The notes under the pieces were generated by a model. The model was given only the letters and a program-made list of their open reading frames with translations. It did no database searches and was not told where the DNA came from. Positions 1 to 8,441 of a DNA stretch of 22,601 bases are shown piece by piece. The stretch is from contig BFEA01000284.1 in NCBI GenBank assembly GCA_003427395.1, positions 1,258,970 through 1,281,570 on the forward strand. Direction: 5' to 3'. The translations under genes and the position numbers were made by a program. How positions within the stretch are numbered: position 1 is the stretch's first letter; every line of letters starts with the position of its first letter. Source of the DNA: Chara braunii. Its lineage: Eukaryota > Streptophyta > Charophyceae > Charales > Characeae.

Positions 1-38
1 CACTTCCCAACCACATCGTTACAAGTGTAAGTTATGTG

Positions 39-42
<4 letters not shown>

Positions 43-125
<83 letters not shown>
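43..125. repeat. (GA)n microsatellite, about 41 units
   Basis: Uninterrupted GA dinucleotides from 43 to 125, followed by an imperfect GGAGGGAGA tail. It is the variable core of the first 240-bp unit. Confidence 0.98.
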
Positions 126-131
<6 letters not shown>

Positions 132-298
132 AGATGCAATATGAACAGCAAACACCCAAGGAACCCCGCATTTCAACACGGTTTAGAAGTGGGTGCCACT
201 TACGCTGGAATACGGCTACAACGTCTTCGTATATGGCTCCCACTTCCCAACCACATCGTCACAAGTGTAAGTTATGTGATACGGTAACAACAATAACA

Positions 299-304
299 GA
301 GAGA

Positions 305-360
<56 letters not shown>

Positions 361-375
361 AAGAGAGAGAGAGAG
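299..375. repeat. (GA)n microsatellite with interruptions
   Basis: GA run with a GGGA interruption near 307 and an ACAA interruption near 358. It sits at the same place in the second 240-bp unit as the run at 43-125, so the two arrays were duplicated together and then changed length independently. Confidence 0.97.
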
Positions 376-475
376 ATGCAATATGGACGGCATGCACACA
401 AGGAACGCCGCTTTTCAACACGGTTGAGAAGTGAGTGTCACTTACGCCCGAATACGGTGTGTAGATGTAGTGCAG

Positions 476-747
476 TTGTGGGTGTCCGTGCAGGTATGCA
501 GAGTGTTGTGTTTGAGGTGTCCAGGGTGATTCTGTGTATGCGAACAGAGAGTTGTGCGGGCGCTGAATCACCATAGTCATTGAAAGTGAACTCGGTTTTG
601 AACTGTGTTCCCGACTACCATTTCTCTGAGGACTGAGTGGGCGTGTGTTGCCATTCTGTTGCGCGCCTGTTTGCATGCCTAAGAAGTGTGAAGAAAAAAC
701 GAGTCTTATTTTCACTAATAATATTATAATTATAATAATAATAAAAT
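476..747. other. No gene seen; AT-rich leader before a gag-like ORF
   Basis: Mixed, slightly GT-rich sequence ending in an AT-rich stretch (about 708-746, TAATAATATTATAATTATAA type) immediately before the ATG at 748. If the ORF at 748 belongs to a retrotransposon, this could be part of its 5' leader or LTR. I found no TG...CA ends or primer-binding site to support that. Confidence 0.4.
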
Positions 748-1017
748 ATGCAAGGAAGATTAGCAATAGCGAACTTCGGCAATCAAACAAAGGTAGAGGA
801 CAGCAACACCAGTGATATGTGCTCGTGGTGTGGTAGAGGAGTGCACGACAGGGTTGCTTGCCCCGCCTTTCGGGATGACCTTAAGAGACGAGTCGTGCAG
901 TTCGACAGACAGGGGCGAGTCGAAGATATGCGTGACGCTCTTCTACCGAGGAGTCGTCACGGTGTTATGAGAGTTATGTATGACAGGCTAGGCCTGGAGC
1001 TGGGAGGGGATGAGTGA
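748..1017 (+). CDS. Small ORF with a CCHC zinc knuckle, probably a retrotransposon gag fragment
   Basis: An 89-residue frame starting at the first ATG after an AT-rich leader. Residues C25, C28, H33 and C38 fit C-X2-C-X4-H-X4-C exactly, the zinc knuckle by which retrotransposon Gag proteins bind nucleic acid. A tryptophan lies between the first two cysteines, and after the knuckle comes a basic/hydrophobic stretch (residues 39-70, including KRRVVQFDRQGRV). That arrangement (CxWC...H....C, then F-x3-L and a V-x-F-x3-G segment) resembles gag polyproteins of plant and algal LTR elements as I remember them. It is far shorter than a full Gag: no capsid region precedes it, and no protease or reverse transcriptase follows. 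It is therefore probably a remnant. A small cellular zinc-knuckle protein cannot be excluded. The motif is seen; the assignment is inference. Confidence 0.5.
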   Translation: MQGRLAIANFGNQTKVEDSNTSDMCSWCGRGVHDRVACPAFRDDLKRRVVQFDRQGRVEDMRDALLPRSRHGVMRVMYDRLGLELGGDE

Positions 1018-1180
1018 TGGGTTGCATGTCCATGAGACGCATGAGGAACCAGACTATGAGATCAGAGAGAGGATAAACGAGGACGAGGTGGCTATTATGG
1101 AGGATAGATTGTTGGACTCATTCCATATCGTTATCTTCTACTTTGAGGGCTCCGAGACATGGACTTATATTACCTCATGA
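1010..1180 (+). CDS. Overlapping acidic ORF in the +1 frame after the gag-like ORF
   Basis: A 56-codon frame begins at an ATG inside the last codons of the preceding ORF (overlap ATGAGTGA) and ends at TGA 1178-1180. The product is rich in Asp, Glu and His at its start (ETHEEPDYEIRERINEDEV) and hydrophobic/aromatic at its end. Its position suggests either the rest of a frameshifted gag-like protein or chance. No family is recognised. The composition resembles coding sequence more than the surrounding DNA does, but the length is too short to be sure. Confidence 0.25.
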   Translation: MSDGLHVHETHEEPDYEIRERINEDEVAIMEDRLLDSFHIVIFYFEGSETWTYITS

Positions 1181-2160
1181 CTGGTATATTGACCGTTTTG
1201 ACTTCAGATTCTAGGACACAAGTCGTGTACTATATGTAGTTGGTGATCAGATTCGACTCGTGTTTCAGTAGACTGTACATACATGATAGGCTACTAGATT
1301 TAGTAGGTTGGCTTGAGTAGGGGTTTCAGAGATTGCCCTGGGCATGAGAGTCCAGTTTTGTGTGAGTTCTGTGTGAGTTTGTGTGATTTTTGTGTGAGTT
1401 TTGTGTAAGATTGGTGTGTGTTTGGTATGAGTATGCGTGTGATATGAGTATGACGTTTCAGGGGAAGTCCATGAGTTAATGAGTGTTTTTGTGAGATTAC
1501 ATTGTTTCGTTCAGGGACACTGCTCCAATTGTCTGATAGTGATACCCACTTGAGACGTTCGCTTCTTCATGATTGATTCTGAGATTCAGAGAGTATTGCG
1601 CAGATGTATCCTACGGGACACGATACTGTACACGATTTTTTTTTGTTTTGAGTATGTCTTATTTGTTAGGTTTTGATTCAGACGTGTGAATCTCGTGTGG
1701 AAACAAGCCATGAAATATTCTCACAGTGTGGACTTGTGCTCACTTCCTTTACAGCTGTGATGTTTGTACCTGTTTATCGATTGTGTGTAAGTTGTTTGAT
1801 TATTGAACAAATGGTTTCTGACCTTGATTGCACATGAATCAATGTGTGAGGGTCAGAGAAAATTGTTCGACAAAAATGCATGGGAATAGGCTGAAACGGA
1901 AAGGCAGCCTAACTGTTTGATGAGAAGGGGGCCCGTTTTGAGGAGCCACCTGTTTATATATGTGAGAATGAAAGCAAAACTTCACGATTAGAACTTATTT
2001 CGTAAAGATAAATAAAACTTTGATTTTTGCAGAAAACTGTCAGTGGATAACCAAGCTTGAGAAAAAATGTTGATATAATAAGGGGTTTCTTCGAAAGAGA
2101 AACTTGTTTGTGAGGTTCTAGGGCCGGTAGTCGCATCTGCCATGATCAAGCAGAACAACT
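1181..2160. other. No gene seen
   Basis: No reading frame with recognisable content on either strand. Contains the TGTG-rich tract described separately and AT-rich sequence around 1950-2090. Could be the decayed body of the retroelement suggested by the upstream gag-like ORF, but no protease, RT or integrase motif is visible. Confidence 0.5.
1356..1450. repeat. Degenerate GTGTGAGTTTT simple repeat
   Basis: Short imperfect iterations of TGTGTGAGTT(T/C) roughly every 10-16 bases, decaying into GTATGAGTATG. It reads as slippage-generated low-complexity DNA. Confidence 0.7.
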
Positions 2161-2223
2161 ACAAGCATTGAAAGCTGACTCAAAAGTATTTTGGGAGGCC
2201 TAAGCCGGGGGCAAAATCGGTAT

Positions 2224-2243
2224 CGTTGGGGCAACCCCCAACG
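2224..2243. other. Perfect 8-bp GC-rich hairpin
   Basis: CGTTGGGG (2224-2231) and CCCCAACG (2236-2243) are perfect complements around a CAAC loop. It lies in a GC-rich island with nothing coding next to it. Confidence 0.8.
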
Positions 2244-2766
2244 TGGGCCACTATCCCGCCTAACCAGGACAGCGGACCCCTAGCTTAGCCTGAACTTAGA
2301 GACGGAGGAGTGACCTGCACCATCATCCATGTCATATGATATATATAAGCGGGTTATTATGGTTACTATTATTAATTACTACTTACTATTATTATTTTCA
2401 ATATTACTATCCTTATTATTATTATTACAATCATTATATGGGAGGGCTAAATATTTAAGCCAAGTATCGGGTCACTCCAAATGCTCTAACTAGGGCGACG
2501 ACTACGGGGTACTTAGGTCTAAAAGTCAGAGAGTCGCCTTAGCATTGTGCAAACAATGTAAGCAACATCGTGGCTTAATAGCACGATGAACCGTGGTTTG
2601 GCCTGATCAGCTAAACTATGGTGGGCCGAGGGCAGGACTATAAACCCACCTGTAACTAGACACAAGATCAGACTGAGTTTGATTTAATTGCATAGAGTGA
2701 GCTACGTGCAGCACTATGTGTATCACAAGTTGAGCTACTCAAGTGGGCGTGCATTTGTATGGTAAG

Positions 2767-2820
2767 CCACCCAGAGGAGTATGATACTATTTTGCAGAGT
2801 GAACCACCTAGAGGAGTATG
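2767..2820. repeat. 37-bp direct duplication
   Basis: CCACCCAGAGGAGTATG at 2767-2783 recurs as CCACCTAGAGGAGTATG at 2804-2820, a 37-bp period. Related GAGCTAC motifs at about 2730 and 2834 suggest a slightly longer degenerate array. Confidence 0.75.
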
Positions 2821-3378
2821 CTTTTATTTTGCTGAGCTACTAAAAAGGGGTGGGCTACCTGCATTTGTTGTGTGCTGCAGTTTATCCCACTCAGGGCAAT
2901 TGTCCTGCCTAAAACCTGTGCCCGAAGACGGCGGCTTCTTGATAACCCGATTCAGACGGCACCCAACGAAAGTCGGAAGGCGTCTAGGACAAACGGAAGG
3001 GGTTGGTATTTGAACACTGAAACTAACCTAGGGCGGTAGTACAAAGGAAATATCCCTGTGAGTCAGACAGGAGGTGCAGGTTGGACTCCTGGTCGCCATA
3101 GGGACGCCACAGAACTAAAATTCTTAACCCCAAGCTGAGTCCTTTCGATTATACGGATTTGGTTATCCATCTGCTCAGTTTATGCATTCACCTGTGTTTT
3201 CGTTCATAACTTTCTACTCCTTACCCAAGGCGACGGGGACGTCGCTTAATGGGGTCTAGGAGGACTGTCGTAGCAAACACCCTTACAAGGGTATTTGTCG
3301 TCTTTTTAAAAGGTCGCACTGTGTGCGCCCTTAGTCAATATAATACGCTAATGGGGCAAACCCCGTCAGGGCGCTCAC

Positions 3379-3410
3379 CTCGGTTACCTCACTCTTGGTG
3401 AGACTCCGAG
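3379..3410. other. Two-step hairpin
   Basis: Outer stem CTCGG (3379-3383) with CCGAG (3406-3410) and inner stem CTCAC (3388-3392) with GTGAG (3398-3402), separated by internal loops. The element GGGGCAAACCCC lies just before it (3353-3364). The segment 3230-3410 is dense in short foldbacks. Confidence 0.6.
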
Positions 3411-3420
3411 TCAAATACGG

Positions 3421-3934
3421 TCAGATTAGAGAGTGTATGAGGCATGCATTACTGCGTAGCACAGTGAGATAGTTGTTAGTCATCGACAATACTAGGTTGG
3501 TGAAATGGCGCCAAAGTCGTAGGGCCCGATTACTCTCCGTTCTGTAATTTGTATTGTTGATTATATTCTTTTTTTTAATTTTATAAAGACTAGATTTGCT
3601 TCGCAACTAAGTTGGGTCTCAGGCGGGACACGACGCCAAGAGGACAAAAACTTCACCTTGCGCACAGGCGGAAAGTTTATGTTGGACGACGCGTCGAAAG
3701 GCGCGGCGTTCGCAAACCTAGTATGGGGGAAAGTCGAAAGTTTGACAAAATATGTCAAGCGTCCGACGACCAGGATACCATGCAGTTACGATCCTAGGCG
3801 CGGGCGACGTCTCGGCATTTTCTGACGACCAGGAGGTTGTCAGGTAGGCCAAGGCGGAGGCCTGGTTTGTGCAGGTAGGACCAATCACGGTACCGCGATT
3901 ATTCATACGCAGGTTCACGCCTACCTAGCTCAGC
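3421..3934. other. No gene seen
   Basis: Mixed sequence with a short AT-rich patch (about 3540-3590). Overlapping frames on both strands around 3560-3920 are all under 70 codons and none has recognisable content. Confidence 0.5.
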
Positions 3935-4000
3935 CTTCGGCCTAGTTCTAATGGTTACGGTACTGGACTTTCAAGCGATAGGTTTGGGGTTCAAGGTCAG
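3935..4000 (+). mobile_element. Degenerate tRNA-like sequence, possible SINE head
   Basis: TAGTTCTAATGGTTA (3943-3957) resembles a Pol III A box in a tRNA D arm. GGTTCAAGGTC (3988-3998) resembles a B box (consensus GGTTCGANTCC), and the spacing of about 30 bp between them is what a tRNA-derived promoter needs. The sequence between them (GGACTTTCAAGC) looks like an anticodon arm, but the stem does not pair properly and no matching acceptor stem is seen. It is not a functional tRNA. A SINE head or tRNA pseudogene is likelier. No A-rich tail or target-site duplication was identified. Confidence 0.35.
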
Positions 4001-4394
4001 CAAGCGACGATGGAGCAACGAGTAGGAGGGGGACAACGACCGGATTGTCACTTCTTCGGTTGAACATGGGAGTGCTTCCCGCCATGGGTTGCTGAGGACG
4101 ACATTACAATGGGGAGTGGTGGAAATCTCCACGGGTGGCCACCACGGTGGCCGAGGACCGGAGCGTGTGCCGCTGTTGGCAGGCCTGACGCCTGTTCGAA
4201 GCGTTGACGGGATCCCTCTATCCTGCCCGTTTTGACACACGAACCGAGGAGTTCAAATGCATGCGAGCCGGAAGATGCTTAGCCCATTAGGCGGAAGAAG
4301 CCTGAGTGGCAGGATCCCCCTGCTGATGCACCGTCCGCCGACCGCAATCTGCTGTGAGAAATTTGAGTGTGAATAGACCCGTAGGAACAACAGT
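4001..4394. other. No gene seen
   Basis: GC-richer mixed sequence between the tRNA-like remnant and the A-box hairpin array. A minus-strand frame (3971-4240) has no recognisable domain. Could be the body of the SINE-like element, without proof. Confidence 0.4.
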
Positions 4395-5025
4395 TGTGGA
4401 CCTAGCTCTATTGGAATGCCTGCAGGCTGTTGAAAAACAGTTCTGCGGGATTTAATTTAGTGCCACTGGGCCTAGCGCAGGTGGTACCCTCGCAGATGTT
4501 GAAAGACAGGTCTGTGGGAATAGTGCCACTAGGCCTAGATCAGGTATACACCTGCGAACTGTTGGAACAAGCCTGTGGGACCGATGCCACTAGGCCTGGC
4601 TCAACTGGTATACCCGCAGACTGTTGAAAACACTGGCCTGCGGGATCAATGCCGTTGGGCCTAGCTCAGTTGGTCCACCCATAGATTATTGGTAAACAGG
4701 CCTGCGGGATCAGTGTTGTTGGGCCTAGCTCAGTTGGTACAACCGCAAACTGTTGAGGATAGGCATGTGGGACAAGCACCAACTGACCTAGCTCAGTTGG
4801 TACACCCGCGGACTGTTGAAAACCAGTTCTGTGGGGTCACCACCTATGCGAGCTCAACTGATATATCCGCAGACTGTTGGGGAACAGGTCTATGGGACCA
4901 GCACCTGCAACCTTAGCATAGTTGGTACATCCGCAGACTGCTGGGAACAGGTCTGTGGGACCAGCACCTGCAGTCTTAGCATAGCTGGTATACCCACGCG
5001 CTGTTCAAAATACACATGCAAACTT
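4395..5025 (+). repeat. Ten-unit array of A-box-like motif plus hairpin (period 61-70 bp)
   Basis: Ten units start at about 4401, 4471, 4534, 4595, 4660, 4724, 4787, 4848, 4912 and 4975. Each begins with CCTAGCTCAGTTGGT or a variant (the tRNA D-arm/A-box type TAGCTCAGTTGG). It is followed by a foldback of the form CCCGCAGAC-TGTT-loop-AACAG-GTCTGCGGG and by a linker near GATCAGTGCCACTGGG. Clean pairing is seen in unit 1 (CCTGCAG/CTGCGGG and CTGTT/AACAG), unit 4 (CCCGCAG/CTGCGGG), unit 7, unit 8 and unit 9 (CCGCAGAC with GTCTGTGG). Units 5 and 10 are degraded. Unit length is close to that of a tRNA, but there is no B box and no acceptor stem. Short ORFs across it change frame with unit length and are not genes. 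Confidence 0.85.
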
Positions 5026-5130
5026 GAACCTAGATTCAATCAGATGGCCAGTCTGAAAATAATCCCCGGTATCAACATATTCCGGCTATTTATCTATTTT
5101 CGTTTCTCTTGTTTTATTTTACTTTAGTTT

Positions 5131-5153
5131 TTCATTGGTTTCAGTCCAATGAA
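5131..5153. other. 8-bp hairpin after T-rich tract
   Basis: TTCATTGG (5131-5138) pairs with CCAATGAA (5146-5153) around a 7-nt loop. It follows a T-rich run (about 5110-5130). Confidence 0.7.
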
Positions 5154-5589
5154 TCTAATGCCCATGTTTGGGCAGATCCCTTCAAACGGGTGTGATTGGT
5201 GGCCGATTTTTCCTCAAGGAGGCAGCAGTAGCTCATGCACAAGCTATCAGCCTAAGGTACTGCTTGACCTGGCAGTACAATAGAGGGAGGACATATCTGT
5301 TGGGTAGCGGGACTAGAGGGCAAGGCAACGCTATATCAAACGAAGAAGAAGGAAGTAGAAGAAGACTGACGAAAACGAACAAGAAGGAGATGGCAAAGGT
5401 GAGAGAAGCTATGACTTGGTCATTTTTGGTGAAACAGGGCAAGGTGAGGGTGAAATCTGAGGATTTGGGGTAGGGCGACCCTGAATCTGCAGTCAGATCG
5501 AAAGGAAAGTTAGCAGAAGTGTAGTTAGAGTAGAACGGGGCTGCGCGGTGAATGGCGGGCAATGGATATGGCGGGAGCAGAAAACGGAG

Positions 5590-5623
5590 ATCTCGCTCGA
5601 TTCTTTATGGAATCGGGCGAGAT
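5590..5623. other. 14-bp hairpin
   Basis: ATCTCGCTCGATTC (5590-5603) pairs along its whole length with GAATCGGGCGAGAT (5610-5623), with one G-T pair, around a TTTATG loop. The stem is too short for a typical plant miRNA precursor but far longer than expected by chance at any given site. No adjacent gene explains it. Confidence 0.8.
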
Positions 5624-5736
5624 AAAGTGCTAACTAGGGGTTTCAAGGTATTCTGAATCTCGTGGTCACGCAAGTGTTTTCGTTTGAGTGATGGGTTTAC
5701 CGGTATGAGGTGTAAAGGCTGTGTGGGGGAGTGGTG

Positions 5737-6725
5737 GTAATGCATCTTTCCACACTCCAGGGAAAGATTCATTCTTAAATTTCACGTAGTATGGCCTTGC
5801 TGACTGGGGGTCGATGTGCTCACCCTAGTCACTGCTCGTGGCGTTGCTTGCTTCCATTTGAGGTATGATGCACATCATCACTGCTAGCGGCCATCGCCTG
5901 ATTGAGACTGTCGGGGTGATAGCGCCGCTCTTTGCCATCATGATTTGGCTGCTACTTGACATTGATCATCCTTTTGAACGTGTATTTCTTCGATCGTCCC
6001 TGCGCTCATGCTCTTCGCCACCATTATGCTCTCGTCACTACCTCGGTAGTCACGGTGATGCTGCACGCTCCCGGTGGTTGCCCTCCTCGCACGAAAGTGG
6101 GAGAGAATGAATGAATCTGGCCGGGGTGTCGGCCAAATACATTGAATGAGAGAAGAAAGACAGACAAAAGGGAAGGAAAAAAAGCACGTACTTGGCTGAT
6201 CGAGGCGACAGGCGAGATGAACCTAAAGTCGAGCTATAGTGCCAAATAGCGTACACGGTTGGAGAACAACGTATATTTCCATATTAATATATGTTAATAT
6301 GAAAAATTCACCGTCATTTTTATCTCTCGCGACCGACCAGATTGAAAGAAAGCAAGTGCACTAGCAGGCATAGCTAGAAAAGGGAGATTAAAAAGGAAGC
6401 AGTGCTTACCTGGAATTTAGCGGCCCCCTTCATGGTACGGGAATGCATCTTTCCATGTTCTAGGCAGTAGGAAGAAGGCAGGGTGGAAATCTATGAATTT
6501 CGGTCGTTTTTCTTTGGTCATTTTAGGCGCGTAAATTTGTTTATTGGGAGTTTCAAAACGCCCCTCATCTCTCTGATGGACATGTGAGAACTTGGATTCA
6601 AGGAGTGGATTGGGCGGTACAAGTTGCAGGAGCTGCACAACCACTAGGAGGAGAGTATTGGGAGATGACAATGTATCTTTCCGTGTTCTAGAGGGAGAAT
6701 CACTCTCTCTTTTGGTAAAATTGGA
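5737..6725 (-). repeat. Three dispersed copies of a short module, minus-strand peptide KNES/WKDAL-like
   Basis: AATGCATCTTTCC at 5739, 6442 and (as AATGTATCTTTCC) 6670 begins three related segments. On the minus strand the first reads YYVKFKNESFPGVWKDALP. The second (about 6725-6669) reads FTKRESDSPSRTRKDTL and the third (about 6500-6442) ends PRTWKDAFPYHEG. A fourth, weaker relative on the same strand (7265-7190) contains GQVKNESS. The DNA between copies is not obviously alike. They could be diverged exons of one minus-strand transcript or copies of a short non-coding repeat. No protein family is recognised. Confidence 0.5.
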
Positions 6726-7084
6726 GAGTAGTGTTGTGTGGCCGTAGTAGCATCTGATAGACACTATCATAGCGCATTCGTGACCGCCATCTTCCAGTTA
6801 TGATCACCTGCCCAATGTTCAGGTTCCTTTTCAAGGCCGCACCTGCTTTGCACATCTCGGCCCTTACACTACCCCTCATCTTGATATCAGATTCGCCAGG
6901 CTCTGTTCCTTAGTGAGACTATCAGCTCGAAACCTTCGTTATATTTCACGACCTTCGTACTTGTAGTGGTCATCTATCATCTTGGAGGCCACGACCATAT
7001 TCATGAGTCACGCACTTTCTCTTCACGTTGCTAATGACACAAGCAGATTGAACCTGGCTTAGGCCTCGAGCCAAGTACATGGAT
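5794..7084. other. No intact gene seen around the module copies
   Basis: The frames here (for example 5865-6110 plus, 6417-6770 minus) have no recognised domain. ATTAATATATGTTAATAT near 6283 is AT-rich. On the minus strand, CAG/GTAAGC (about 6408) is a good 5' splice-site match, and a CT-rich stretch follows it. This leaves open an unrecognised spliced minus-strand gene or lncRNA. Confidence 0.35.

Positions 7085-7158
<74 letters not shown>
7085..7158. repeat. Compound (AC)n(AG)n microsatellite
   Basis: About seven AC units (7085-7099) run directly into about 30 AG units (7099-7158). The Leu-Ser and Cys-Val runs in minus-strand frames here come from it. Confidence 0.97.
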
Positions 7159-7159
<1 letters not shown>

Positions 7160-7261
7160 CAGAAAAAGGATAGTACATGATACATACCTGGAGCAGAGCA
7201 GGCTCGAATGGCTTCATGACGGTGTATCCTATCACTAACCAAGCGGAAGATTCATTCTTGA

Positions 7262-7283
7262 CTTGCCCGCTATAGCAGGCAAG
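7262..7283. other. 22-bp near-perfect palindrome
   Basis: CTTGCC (7262-7267) and GGCAAG (7278-7283) flank CGCTATAGCA, so the whole 22 bp is self-complementary except for one mismatched pair (C/A). Confidence 0.8.
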
Positions 7284-7339
7284 CGACATTAATGGGCGCA
7301 GCCACATGTGGCTCTACAACAATGTATACCTTGGCAATC

Positions 7340-7830
7340 TAGCAGAAGTTTGTCTCGATTTTGCACACAGAGTCGAAGGACACCATAACAGGCCTGCAGC
7401 AGGACTATGGAATTACCTGTTGGGCTGCGTGTTGCTCACACAGTCGAAGGAGCAGCAATAGACCAACAACAGACAGGGGACTTACCTGTTGGACTGTGTG
7501 TTGCTCACACAGACGATAGAGCAGCAACAGACCAACAACAGACAGTGGACTTACCTGGTCGACTGTGCATTGCTTGCACAGTTTGAGGAAGTGTCTTGAG
7601 AACAACAGTGGACTGTGGACTTACCTGTTGGACTTAGCATGCTCTCACAGTCTGAAGAAGTGTCTTGAGACCAGTAGTGGACTGTAGACTCACCGGTCGG
7701 ACTGTGCATGATTCACACAGTTGGTGGGAAGCCGCAGCAGGCCAGCGGAGTGGAGAGATACCTGATTGCACAGTACATTGCTCATTAGATTGAGGGGACT
7801 GGCATAAGGAAAGAGCTTGAGACTTACTTG
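7340..7830 (-). repeat. 69-bp minisatellite with a 5' splice-site consensus in each unit
   Basis: The phrase (GGA)CTTACCTG recurs at about 7412, 7481, 7550, 7620, 7689 (CTCACCGG), 7758 (ATACCTG) and 7826 (CTTACTTG), a period of 69-70 bp. On the minus strand this is CAG/GTAAGT, the ideal U1 target, perfect in three units and with an intact GT in the others. As 69 is a multiple of three, a minus-strand frame (7405-7605) repeats every 23 residues (LCEQHTVQQVSPLSVVGLLLLYR type), but later units break it. Diverged units lie toward 7830, near-identical ones at 7430-7550. Either repeated mini-exons or a minisatellite with a chance splice motif. Confidence 0.8.
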
Positions 7831-8441
7831 TTTAAGCAGAGTGTCACGCACATTAATCGGGAAGCTGCCGCAACTTCAGATCTTCAAAGACAGGTTTTAT
7901 GCTTCGTTCTGGCCACTGGTCTGACTGTGGACGCCACGTTTTGGCCGTCATTGCGGGGCCCTCGGACGCATCAAGATAACAAGGCCCTCTCATGTGAGTT
8001 GAGTTGGCCCCTTCTTGTATCTCAAGCGTCTAACCTTTCTCTTTCTGCCCTTCTTACTCTCAGTCTAGTCTGGGTTTGGAGAGGAAGGCGGCAAGCGGGA
8101 TATCAACCCGTAGGACCGCATCAAGAGCTTTGTGGGAGGTTGACCCACCGATTGCGGGAGCTCTGCCGGAGCCCAGGCGGGACTCTGGAGGCAGGAAACT
8201 CAAGGGTAGGTTGACACTATACCCTTAGAATCCCAATAAACCCCTATCTATACAAACATGACGTTTGGTCTGTCTGACTTTGACTTGATAATATATGTTT
8301 TATTTTCTTTTTCAAGACCTTAACTAAATCAAAAGGGGAAATTACTATGCATGATAATTCATCTGATTGTGGAGAAAAATCACGATGTTTGCATGCGATG
8401 ATCTGAATGGGGCTGGAGATGAGGTCTTTTGATCCATCCTG

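Larger units (their letters stand above)
1..475. repeat. Tandem duplication, about 240-bp unit, two copies
   Basis: Bases 1-40 and 241-280 are the same apart from one substitution. Each is followed by a GA run and then by a related segment that begins GATGCAATATG (134 and 374) and includes TTTCAACACGGTT and a CACTTACGC motif. The order is kept in both units, so this is a direct tandem duplication with a 240-bp period. Copy 1 has longer spacer sequence (about 190-240), and copy 2 fades after about 475. Reading frames here consist of Arg-Glu or Leu-Ser dipeptides from the GA/CT run and are not genes. Confidence 0.85.
2161..3420. other. No gene seen; foldback-containing intergenic DNA
   Basis: Contains a short ATT-rich tract (about 2360-2440), a 37-bp direct duplication (2767-2820) and two clear foldbacks (2224-2243 and 3379-3410). 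A frame at 2759-3013 is open only across the duplication and downstream mixed sequence, and its product is not recognised. No promoter, tRNA or conserved protein motif was found. Confidence 0.5.
5026..5736. other. No recognised gene; two strong hairpins
   Basis: A 101-codon plus-strand frame (5168-5473) has a Lys/Glu/Arg-rich middle but no family I recognise. The reverse strand is also open (5233-5562), so it is weak evidence of a gene. The stretch carries hairpins at 5131-5153 and 5590-5623. Confidence 0.4.

Noticed and set aside
41-427. Arg-Glu and Leu-Ser repeat proteins on both strands
   Set aside because: They are direct translations of (GA)n/(CT)n microsatellites in every frame, with no other conserved content.
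3935-4000. Functional tRNA gene
   Set aside because: A- and B-box-like motifs exist, but the anticodon stem does not pair and no acceptor stem is present.
5168-5473. 101-codon ORF as a gene
   Set aside because: The opposite strand is equally open, no domain is recognised, and there is no supporting signal.
7828-8214. 128-codon ORF as a gene
   Set aside because: It overlaps the conserved 5' block of the long element, and the matching sequence in copy B is interrupted by stops.
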